Of a DNA stretch of 64,000 nt, positions 15,834 through 22,420 are shown one piece after another. The notes beneath the pieces were generated by a model that was given only the letters and a program-made list of their open reading frames with translations, had not been told where the DNA came from and made no database searches. Position numbers and translations under genes: made by a program. Source of the DNA: Blastococcus mobilis. Its GTDB lineage: Bacteria; Actinomycetota; Actinomycetes; Mycobacteriales; Geodermatophilaceae. The first letter of the stretch is position 1. Every line of letters begins with the position of its first letter. The stretch is taken from positions 103,985-167,984 of the forward strand of contig NZ_FZNO01000010.1 in assembly GCF_900188025.1 (NCBI RefSeq). The letters are read 5' to 3'.

Positions 15834-16594
15834 TGGCCACGCTTCTCCAGCAGCTCGCGGAGCATGGCGGGCCGGTCGGTCATCAGCCCGTCGACCCCGA
15901 GGTCGAGCATCGCCGTGCTCTCCTCGACGGTGTCCACCGTCCAGACGTGGACCTGCAGTCCCCGTGCATGGGCGGCGGCCAGGAAGCGCTCGTCGACCAG
16001 GGCCCGGCCGCCCAGCTGGAGGGGAACCTGCGCGCAGCCCGCCTGGATCCGCACCAGACCGGCTGCGCGTGGCGAGTACGAGGAGAGCCGGAGTGCGGCG
16101 ACACCCCGGGGCCCCAGGGACGTGCAGACCGACGGCCCGAACAGCCGCCGGGCCGCGGCGATGCGGGCGTCGGAGAACGAGGCCAGACAGATGCGGTCGG
16201 CGGCCTTCAGCCGGTGGACGGTCCGGACCAGCGGGGCGAGCACGCCGGCGGCCTTGATGTCGAGGTTGAAGCGGACATCGGGCCAGGCGCCGAGCAGGTC
16301 CTCCAGGGCGACGACGGGCTCGCGGCCACCGATCCGGGCGGCCGACACCTCCGACCAGGTCAGGCTATCGACCCGCCCGCTGCGGTCGGTCACCCGCTCC
16401 AGGGTCGGATCGTGGAAGGCGACGAGCACGCCGTCGGCGGTCACCTGGACATCGGTCTCCAGGTAGCGGTAGCCGAGGTCCACGCAGGCCTGGAAGGCCG
16501 GCATCGTGTTCTCGAGGTGCTCGATGGCGCCACCACGGTGCGCCATGGCCAACGGCGTAGGCCCGTCGAGGAAGGCGTAATGCGCGGCGGGCAC
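15818..16594 (-). CDS. Glycerophosphodiester phosphodiesterase
   Basis: Hydrolyses glycerophosphodiesters to glycerol 3-phosphate and an alcohol. The 258-residue protein has the catalytic AHRGG with ENTMPAF, then ETDVQVTADGVLVAFHD with the metal and acid-base residues, and a C-terminal VHVWTVDTVEE. No signal peptide is visible, so it is probably cytosolic. GTG start. Its 3' end touches the truncated acyltransferase, suggesting the junction where the acyltransferase lost its head. Confidence 0.9.
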   Translation of the reverse strand: MPAAHYAFLDGPTPLAMAHRGGAIEHLENTMPAFQACVDLGYRYLETDVQVTADGVLVAFHDPTLERVTDRSGRVDSLTWSEVSAARIGGREPVVALEDLLGAWPDVRFNLDIKAAGVLAPLVRTVHRLKAADRICLASFSDARIAAARRLFGPSVCTSLGPRGVAALRLSSYSPRAAGLVRIQAGCAQVPLQLGGRALVDERFLAAAHARGLQVHVWTVDTVEESTAMLDLGVDGLMTDRPAMLRELLEKRGQWAPR

Positions 16595-16660
16595 GGTGCC
16601 ACGCTAGTGGGGGCCGTCGAAGCCGTCGCGGGGTCCCGGTCGATTCCGGCTCGCCGGGGT

Positions 16661-17845
16661 TCACCTGCGCCGGACGGCGTCCGCCATGCGGTCCACGATG
16701 GCGGTCAGCAGCGGCCGAGGCGTGGCGAAGTTGAGCCGCACGTGCCCGGCTCCGGGCGCACCGCACTCCGGCCCGTCCACCATCGCGACGCCCGCCCGCT
16801 GGAGGAAGAACTCGCCGGCCGACGTCGACAGCCCCAGCTCCCGGCAGTCGAGCCAGGCCAGGTAGGTCCCCTCGGGCGAGGCCCAGCGGACGGTCGGCAG
16901 CCGCTCGGCGAGCAATTCGCCCAGGAGTCGCCGGTTGCCCTCGAGGTAGGCCAGGACGCCGTCCAGCCAGGCCTCGCCGTCGTCGTAGGCGGCGGTGGCG
17001 GCCAGCACGCCGGGGGTGGACGCGCCGTGGGTGTAGAGCGCACCCACCCGCTCCCAGTGGGCGGCGTCCTCGGCATTGCTCAGGATCAGCTGGGCGGCCT
17101 TGAGGCCGGGCAGGTTCCACGCCTTCGACGCCGAGGTCGCGGTGACCGTGTGTCCGGCGGTCACGGGGGAGAGCGAGGCGTAGGGGCGGTGCACCGCGCC
17201 GGGATGGACCAGTGGCGCGTGGATCTCGTCGGAGAAGACCCGGGCACCGGCGGCGTCCACCACGTCGGCCAGGGTCACCTGCTCCTCGGCGGTGAACACG
17301 CGGCCGAGTGGGTTGTGCGGGTTGACGTGCACCAGCAACCGGCCGCCACGGGCGAAGGCGCGGGCGATCCCGTCGAGGTCGTAGCTCGGCCGGCCGTCGC
17401 GCTCGACCATCGGCACCTCGATGAGCTCCCGGCCCAGCGCGCCGGGGACGGTCAGGAACGGCATGTAGGCCGGTGTGGGCAGGACGACCGGACTGCCCGG
17501 CGGCGTGAACCTCTCGATGGCCACCTGCAGCCCCGCGACGACGTCGGCCAGTGGGGTGATCCACTGCGCCGGCACGGCCCAGCCGTACCGGCGCCCCTGC
17601 CAGTCGGCGCAGGCACGCGCCATGTCGGCGGCGGCCTCCGTGGTGAGGTACCCGAGCCGACCGCGGTCGACCGCGTCGTGCAGCGCCGCGGTGACGGCGG
17701 GCGCCGTGCCGAAGTCCATCTCGGCCACGAAGGCTCCGATGGCCGGTCCGTAGCGCGTCCACTTGAGGCTCCCTGCCGCGCGCAGCGAGTCCTCGGAGAG
17801 GGCGTCGAAGCCCACGGGCGCGCCGCCGGGCACCGGACCGGTCAT
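16661..17845 (-). CDS. MalY/PatB-type aminotransferase class I/II (cystathionine beta-lyase-like)
   Basis: PLP enzyme of 394 residues, the usual MalY/PatB length. Visible are the N-terminal FVAEMDFGTAPAV, the NPHNPLGRVF loop, VFSDEIHAPLVHPG and the Schiff-base lysine Lys241 in SASKAWNLPGLKAAQ. Members cleave C-S bonds in cystathionine and related thiols. No sulfur genes adjoin it, so the physiological substrate is open. Confidence 0.87.
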   Translation of the reverse strand: MTGPVPGGAPVGFDALSEDSLRAAGSLKWTRYGPAIGAFVAEMDFGTAPAVTAALHDAVDRGRLGYLTTEAAADMARACADWQGRRYGWAVPAQWITPLADVVAGLQVAIERFTPPGSPVVLPTPAYMPFLTVPGALGRELIEVPMVERDGRPSYDLDGIARAFARGGRLLVHVNPHNPLGRVFTAEEQVTLADVVDAAGARVFSDEIHAPLVHPGAVHRPYASLSPVTAGHTVTATSASKAWNLPGLKAAQLILSNAEDAAHWERVGALYTHGASTPGVLAATAAYDDGEAWLDGVLAYLEGNRRLLGELLAERLPTVRWASPEGTYLAWLDCRELGLSTSAGEFFLQRAGVAMVDGPECGAPGAGHVRLNFATPRPLLTAIVDRMADAVRRR

Positions 17846-17937
17846 GCCTACGCCCCTCTCGCCGTGGCCTCTTCCTCGTCGCGCGTCCGTGGCGTGTCCC
17901 CGGAAGCTGTCGCCCCGTGCGTCTACCGTGCGCAGAC

Positions 17938-18345
17938 GTGGCAGAACGACACGCAGCAGGCACCACCACGGAGCTTCCCGTGGCGCCGGTCCCCGATCGG
18001 GGGGGTGACGAGCAGCGGCGCTGCGGATGGTGCCGCCGGGTACTGCCGTCGCAGGGATCGGTCGGCCGGCCCCGGCTCTACTGCGGGCAGGCCTGCCGGC
18101 AGCGGGCCTACGAGCAGCGCTCCGCGACCGCCAAGGCGGGCTTGCCGGGGGACGTCGTCCTGGTCTCGCGCAACGAGCTGGACGGCCTGCAGGACCGGCT
18201 GTACCAGCTGCGCTGCGCTCTGGAGGACACGCAGACGCTGCTGACCGAGAAGCCGACCAAGGCCGAGTTGGAACGGCAGCTGGCCGAGCTGTTGCGCTCC
18301 ACCGGCCGGCTGGACCGTCTCTGGGTCAGCGAGCGCGCCGGCTGA
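17938..18345 (+). CDS. Small CxxC-CxxxC protein with coiled C-terminus
   Basis: A 135-residue protein with a zinc-finger-like segment: CGWC, then GRPRLYCGQACRQRAYEQR about 20 residues later. That motif recurs in many small actinobacterial proteins of unknown role. The second half (VVLVSRNELDGLQDRLYQL onward) is charged and helical, possibly coiled-coil. GTG 17938 is chosen over GTG 17917, which has no better ribosome site. It converges with the lipoprotein gene 5 bp away. A nucleic-acid-binding role is inferred only from the motif. Confidence 0.65.
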   Translation: MAERHAAGTTTELPVAPVPDRGGDEQRRCGWCRRVLPSQGSVGRPRLYCGQACRQRAYEQRSATAKAGLPGDVVLVSRNELDGLQDRLYQLRCALEDTQTLLTEKPTKAELERQLAELLRSTGRLDRLWVSERAG

Positions 18346-18350
18346 GTCGT

Positions 18351-18587
18351 TCAGTCCGGGTCCTGCTGGTCGTCGCCGTCGTCCTCGTCGTTGGGCTGCT
18401 GGTTGCTGTTGTCCGGCAGGTTGTCCTGCTCGTCGCTGCCCGGATCGTCGCCGCTGGTGTTCCCGCTGTCGTCGGTCGTCCCGTCGTTCTGGTTCTGGCC
18501 GGCCGCTCCGCAGGCGGTCATCGTGACGCCCCCTCCGAAGAGCGCCAGGGCGGTCAACAACGCGGCGAGCGGACGTCGGATCTGCAT
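18351..18587 (-). CDS. Small acidic lipoprotein
   Basis: 78 residues: a basic start (MQIRRP), a hydrophobic stretch, a lipobox-like TMTACG with Cys near residue 26, then an Asp/Asn/Gln-rich acidic tail of about 50 residues with no fold predicted. It would be lipid-anchored on the outer face of the membrane; Lnt encoded upstream in the window could act on it. Function unknown. Confidence 0.7.
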   Translation of the reverse strand: MQIRRPLAALLTALALFGGGVTMTACGAAGQNQNDGTTDDSGNTSGDDPGSDEQDNLPDNSNQQPNDEDDGDDQQDPD

Positions 18588-18627
18588 GTCCCGACCCTAC
18601 GAACACCCGGCCGTCGGCGCCCGTTGA

Positions 18628-18684
18628 GCCGCCCACATCACCCTTATTACGTCACCGTGACGCAATGAGGGTGATGTGGGCGGC
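18628..18684. repeat. 57-bp near-perfect palindrome
   Basis: Arms GCCGCCCACATCACCCT and AGGGTGATGTGGGCGGC pair without mismatch; inside them the sequence continues symmetrically to CGTCAC-C-GTGACG, centred on 18656. Of 28 possible pairs, 26 are Watson-Crick, one is G-T and one is a mismatch. It lies 41 bp upstream of the lipoprotein start, between genes. Confidence 0.9.
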
Positions 18685-18782
18685 CGGGGAGAGCGCCTCC
18701 GCAAGGGGCTCCGGGAGGGCTGACTGGCGGCCCCACGCCGATCGGCACACCGTCAAGATCGTCCGGTCAACAAGATCAACTC

Positions 18783-18980
18783 ATGGGGGAGTCGAGCACG
18801 AGCCGAGGAGCCGTCGACGACGCCATGGGCGACAGCAACGGCAGACCCACCCGGGACGGGCTCGCCGACCGCGTCGAGCGGCGCAGGACGGTCGACGCCG
18901 GCGACGCCGGGACGGTGGCGGTTCGACGCGATGCCCGTCGCGCGGAACGATCGTCGGGCCGGTGGGCCGGACGCGAGTGA
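18783..18980 (+). CDS. Possible small hypothetical protein
   Basis: 65 codons from ATG to TGA, strongly charged (rich in Arg, Asp, Glu), with the high third-position GC expected here. There is no good ribosome site and no recognisable motif, and the opposite strand is also open. It lies in a 458-bp gap otherwise occupied by the 57-bp palindrome and an ATAAT-CGAC-ATTAT inverted repeat at 19026-19039. Confidence 0.25.
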   Translation: MGESSTSRGAVDDAMGDSNGRPTRDGLADRVERRRTVDAGDAGTVAVRRDARRAERSSGRWAGRE

Positions 18981-19045
18981 TCACGGGTCCCGACGACCCC
19001 TTCTGGCCACCTCAGTGCATCGCCGATAATCGACATTATGTCAAC

Positions 19046-19621
19046 TCACCTGCATCTGGCGGCGGCTCGACCTGCGAACGTCACGTCCCTCGTCGCCGCG
19101 ACTCCGGCAACGCGGCCGGGTGCCGACTGGTACCGCCAGTAGAGATTCGTGTGCGCGATGACCTCGCCCGGCGACGGCGCACCCCAGGCGCTCTGGTCCT
19201 CCGTCGTGTGCGCGTCGCCGACGAGCGTCACGTCGTAGCCACGAGCGAAGGCGCCGTGGATCGTGGACCGGATGCAGGCATCGGTCTGCGCGCCCGTCAC
19301 GACCAGGTGTCCGATGCCGGCCCTGGCGAGCGTCTCCTCGAGGTCGGTCGCCTCGAAGGAGTCGCCGTACGTCTTGTGCACCAGCGGCTCCGACTCCTGG
19401 CGCGCCAGCTGCGGCACGTACTCCCAGGCGTCGCTCCCCTTCTCCAGGCCGTCGTCGGAGTGCTGGACCCAGACGATCGGGATGCCCTCCTCGCGAGCCT
19501 TGTCGACGAGCGCGCTGATGTTGGCGATGACGGCGTCGCGCTGGTGCGCCTCCCCCACGACGCCCTTCTGGACGTCGATCACCATCAGTGCGATGTGGGG
19601 TCGATCTGACAGCGTGGTCAA
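19046..19621 (-). CDS. Cysteine hydrolase, isochorismatase family
   Basis: 191-residue hydrolase with the Asp-Lys-Cys triad: Asp16 (VIDVQKG), Lys83 (VHKTYGDSF), Cys116 (GAQTDACIRST). Members hydrolyse isochorismate, nicotinamide or similar amides; the substrate is not determined. The best start is TTG 19621, preceded by AGGAG at a 7-nt spacing. It is monocistronic by context. Confidence 0.88.
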   Translation of the reverse strand: MTTLSDRPHIALMVIDVQKGVVGEAHQRDAVIANISALVDKAREEGIPIVWVQHSDDGLEKGSDAWEYVPQLARQESEPLVHKTYGDSFEATDLEETLARAGIGHLVVTGAQTDACIRSTIHGAFARGYDVTLVGDAHTTEDQSAWGAPSPGEVIAHTNLYWRYQSAPGRVAGVAATRDVTFAGRAAARCR

Positions 19622-19793
19622 CGTGATCTCCTCTGCCGGCCGGACGAGCTCGCAGCGGTGACACTAGGTCCACCGACCGACAACCCGGCGCAGTTCGTGC
19701 CAGGGCTTCCCGGGCAGTCTCGGCCATCCGGCCCAACATCGTCACCGACCACATCGAACGGCCGCACGCGCGCCACGTACCACGTCGCCGTTT

Positions 19794-19806
19794 CGTCACG
19801 GTGACG
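19794..19806. promoter_or_regulatory. CGTCACGGTGACG palindrome
   Basis: A 13-bp palindrome (6-bp arms around one base) followed by CAT. The same core, followed by CAA, forms the centre of the 57-bp palindrome at 18650-18662. It lies 72 bp before the small gene at 19878. A shared regulator site is possible. Confidence 0.4.
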
Positions 19807-19877
19807 CATCCCCCGCTTCCCGGCAGGGACGGCCGATCGGTGCGTGTCCGGGCGACAGCACGGGTAGCGGCACCCGC

Positions 19878-20072
19878 ATGACCGAGCAGCGTCCCGACCC
19901 CGGCGAGCGCAACGAGCCCGCGGGCACACCGTCACCCGGACCGGACAACCTGACGTCGAAGCCCGTGACGCCGGGATCGGAGGAGACGACCCGGCCGACG
20001 GCGGTGCCCGGCGCCTACGAAGCCGACGAGGACGAGCAGCGGCGGGGCCGTGCGATGAAACCGGGCAACTGA
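19878..20072 (+). CDS. Small disordered hypothetical protein
   Basis: 64 residues starting MTEQRPDPGERNEP, rich in Pro, Glu, Asp, Thr and Gly, ending EDEQRRGRAMKPGN. No hydrophobic core or motif. ATG start without a strong ribosome site; codon use is like neighbouring genes. It resembles short disordered proteins common in actinomycetes. Confidence 0.4.
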   Translation: MTEQRPDPGERNEPAGTPSPGPDNLTSKPVTPGSEETTRPTAVPGAYEADEDEQRRGRAMKPGN

Positions 20073-20152
20073 GCGCCGACCGACGGCAACGGCGGCAGCG
20101 ACGATCCGGCGCTCGACGCCTGCGCAGCCCGGGCCCGCCGTCACGGCGCAGG

Positions 20153-20797
20153 TCAGCGGTTGGTGACGGCGACCCGTAGGCCCAGGCCCACGAGCACGCT
20201 CCCGCTGACCACCTCCAGCCGACACCGGATGCGCGGCCGGCGGAACCAGGCACCCGCCCGCGCCACCCCGGCGGCGAGCCCCAGGTACAGGACGGTCTCC
20301 ACCGCGATCTGCAGCAGCCCCAGCAGCGCGGTCGTCGCGAAGACCGGGCCGCTCACCGGGACGAACTGGGGATAGAACGCGATCATGAAGACGGCGGCCT
20401 TCGGATTGGCCAGCTGGACCACGACGCCCTCACCGAACGCGCCCCACCAGTGGCGCCGTCCGGGCGGCGTCAGCTGCACCACGGCGGCTTCGGACTCCCG
20501 CCGCTGCAACCAGGCCGCGCGGAACGAGCGGAACCCCAGGTAGAGCAGGACAGCCGCGCCGACCACCCGGAGCACGAGGTAGGCGACCTCCGACGCGGCC
20601 ACCAGCGCGGCGAATCCCGCGCCGGCGACCAGGGCCCAGACGTACAGTCCGAGCTCCAGCCCCAGCACCGTCGGCACCGCATCCCGTAGTCCGCGCATCG
20701 CGGCCCGCCGGAAGATCAGTGCCATCGCCGGCCCGGGCGACGCCGAGATCAGCAACACCGCCAGCAGGAAGGCCGGTAACGAGGAGAGCACGTCCAC
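20153..20797 (-). CDS. LysE/RhtB family amino-acid exporter
   Basis: 214-residue membrane protein with about six hydrophobic segments. The family hallmark SASPGPAMALIFRRAAMRG lies near the N-terminus and VVQLANPKAAVFMIAFYPQFV in the middle. It would export an amino acid or a similar small solute. GTG start. A TetR relic lies immediately upstream, possibly the remains of its former regulator. Confidence 0.88.
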   Translation of the reverse strand: MDVLSSLPAFLLAVLLISASPGPAMALIFRRAAMRGLRDAVPTVLGLELGLYVWALVAGAGFAALVAASEVAYLVLRVVGAAVLLYLGFRSFRAAWLQRRESEAAVVQLTPPGRRHWWGAFGEGVVVQLANPKAAVFMIAFYPQFVPVSGPVFATTALLGLLQIAVETVLYLGLAAGVARAGAWFRRPRIRCRLEVVSGSVLVGLGLRVAVTNR

Positions 20798-20808
20798 GCC
20801 CGGATGCT

Positions 20809-20982
20809 GGCACCCCCCTCCCGCCGTCGACCGGCTTCCTGCTCAGCCCCCAGCGTCGCGCGCCGGCGGGCCACGAACGCCTCGACGCCGTCGAGGTAGC
20901 AGGTCAGCGCGAACTCGAGCTCCGCCTCGAACCCGTCTGAGCCGATGTGACCGGCGGCCTGATCGACCGGTTCCGCCGGACC
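20809..20982 (-). pseudogene. C-terminal relic of a TetR-family regulator
   Basis: The minus frame reads a typical TetR ligand-domain tail (DGFEAELEFALTCYLDGVEA then FVARRR) but has no start and no helix-turn-helix; the end of the neighbouring ABM-domain gene occupies the place where it should be. The normal terminus is also lost, with the frame running on into the transporter gene. Confidence 0.5.
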
Positions 20983-20993
20983 GCTGAGCCAGG

Positions 20994-21590
20994 TCAGCGG
21001 TCGCGGAACCGCCGTCCCTGGAGCCACCAGTCCAGCCGGGCGGTGATCCAGGGCAGCAGCGCGTACGTCATGATCGGCGTCAGCGCGAGCGTCACCACCG
21101 CCACCCGCAGGGCGACCGGAACGCCCTCCAGCAACCGGCCGAGGGTGACCGTCGCCAGCAGGTTGAGCGGGAAGAAGACCAGCCAGATCGTCGTCGCCTG
21201 CTTCCAGCGGGGCGGCGCCGGGCGGGCTGCCGGGCCGCTGACCCCCGCGGCGACCGGCGCGTCGAACCAGCCTTCGATCCCGGTGCGCCGCTCGGTCCGG
21301 GTGACCTCGGCCAGCCCCTGGCCCGACCGCAGCCACCACTGCCGCTCCGACGAGGAGTCCCACACCGCCAGCGACCGCTGATCGGCGAACCGGCACAGCA
21401 TGTGCCACTCGTCGGCGTCGCCCCGCGGCCGGACCCAGCCGCCGCCGAGGAATCCCGGGAAGCTCTCGGCCATGCTCAGCCCGGCCCTGATCCAGGCGGT
21501 CATCTCCCGGGCGTGCGCCGGGTCGGCACGCCGGGTGAAGGACACCGTGACCGGAAGGTCGGCGGGGGTCACGGGGGCCGGCGCGCTCAT
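20994..21590 (-). CDS. Antibiotic biosynthesis monooxygenase-like domain with C-terminal membrane segments
   Basis: 198 residues. Residues ~10-105 resemble the ABM ferredoxin-like fold (VTVSFTRRADPAHAREMTAW, then FPGFLGGGWVRP and WHMLCRFADQ). The C-terminal ~70 residues form two hydrophobic helices (TIWLVFFPLNLLATVTLG and a second ending TYALLPWITARL). This ABM plus two-helix layout is common in actinobacterial proteins of unknown role. ATG 21590 is the start that directly precedes the domain. Confidence 0.72.
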   Translation of the reverse strand: MSAPAPVTPADLPVTVSFTRRADPAHAREMTAWIRAGLSMAESFPGFLGGGWVRPRGDADEWHMLCRFADQRSLAVWDSSSERQWWLRSGQGLAEVTRTERRTGIEGWFDAPVAAGVSGPAARPAPPRWKQATTIWLVFFPLNLLATVTLGRLLEGVPVALRVAVVTLALTPIMTYALLPWITARLDWWLQGRRFRDR

Positions 21591-21696
21591 GTCCCCAGGA
21601 TTCCGGGTCCATTCCTCCGCGTCGCTCCTGGAGGGTGTGACGATCACCGCAGGAGCCTGCCGACACGCTCCTGCACCCCCCGGCGCCGGCAGGTCC

Positions 21697-22419
21697 GTGC
21701 GGTTGACTCGGCCGGTGGAGGTCCTCGGCCGGTTCTGGGTGCGCGTCACCGCCACCGTTCCGGAGCTCCCCCTCCCGGTCCTCCTGGCGACTGCTGCGGC
21801 GGCCGCCGCCCTGGTCCTCTCGCCGGCCCTCTGGCGGACGACCCGCCACGCGGTGACCATCGCCCACGAGGGGGCGCACGGCGTGGTCGCGCTGGCAGCA
21901 GGCCGCCGGCTGTCGGGCATCCGGCTGCACTCGGACACCTCGGGACTCACCGTCTCCGCCGGGAAGCCGACCGGTGTGGGCATGGTGCTCACCTGCGCGG
22001 CCGGCTACACCGGCCCCGCGCTCCTCGGGCTCGGCGCGGCCGCGCTCCTCGCCGCCGGGCACGCCGTCGGCCTCCTCTGGACCCTGCTCGTCCTGCTCGC
22101 GCTGCTGCTGGTGCAGATCCGCAACTGGTACGGGCTGTGGTCGGTCCTGGTGACCGGCACGGTCGTCTTCGCGGCCACCTGGTGGCTGCCACCGGAGGGC
22201 CAGGCGGTCTTCGCCGCCGTGGCGACCTGGTTCCTGCTGCTGGCCGCCCCGCGCACCGTGCTCGAGCTCCAGACCGCCCGAAGCCGGCGCCGGGCACCGG
22301 ACTCCGACGCCGACCAGCTCGCCCGCCTCACACCGTTCCCGGCGCTGTTCTGGGTGGGCGTCTTCCTGGTGGTCGACGTCGGCGCGCTGACGCTGGGTGC
22401 CGGCTGGCTCCTGCCCTGA
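21697..22419 (+). CDS. M50-like membrane metalloprotease family protein
   Basis: 240-residue multi-pass membrane protein with HEGAH (an HExxH zinc motif) in IAHEGAHGVVALAAGRRL, followed by hydrophobic segments and a GYTGPALLGLGAAALL stretch, as in the M50B-like peptidase group. The second metal-binding motif typical of site-2 proteases is not clear, so protease activity is uncertain. GTG 21697 or GTG 21715 could start translation. Confidence 0.7.
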   Translation: MRLTRPVEVLGRFWVRVTATVPELPLPVLLATAAAAAALVLSPALWRTTRHAVTIAHEGAHGVVALAAGRRLSGIRLHSDTSGLTVSAGKPTGVGMVLTCAAGYTGPALLGLGAAALLAAGHAVGLLWTLLVLLALLLVQIRNWYGLWSVLVTGTVVFAATWWLPPEGQAVFAAVATWFLLLAAPRTVLELQTARSRRRAPDSDADQLARLTPFPALFWVGVFLVVDVGALTLGAGWLLP

Positions 22420-22420
22420 G

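Noticed and set aside
18391..18668. Plus-strand frames opposite the acidic lipoprotein
   Set aside because: They lack a start with a ribosome site; the minus frame has a signal peptide and lipobox.
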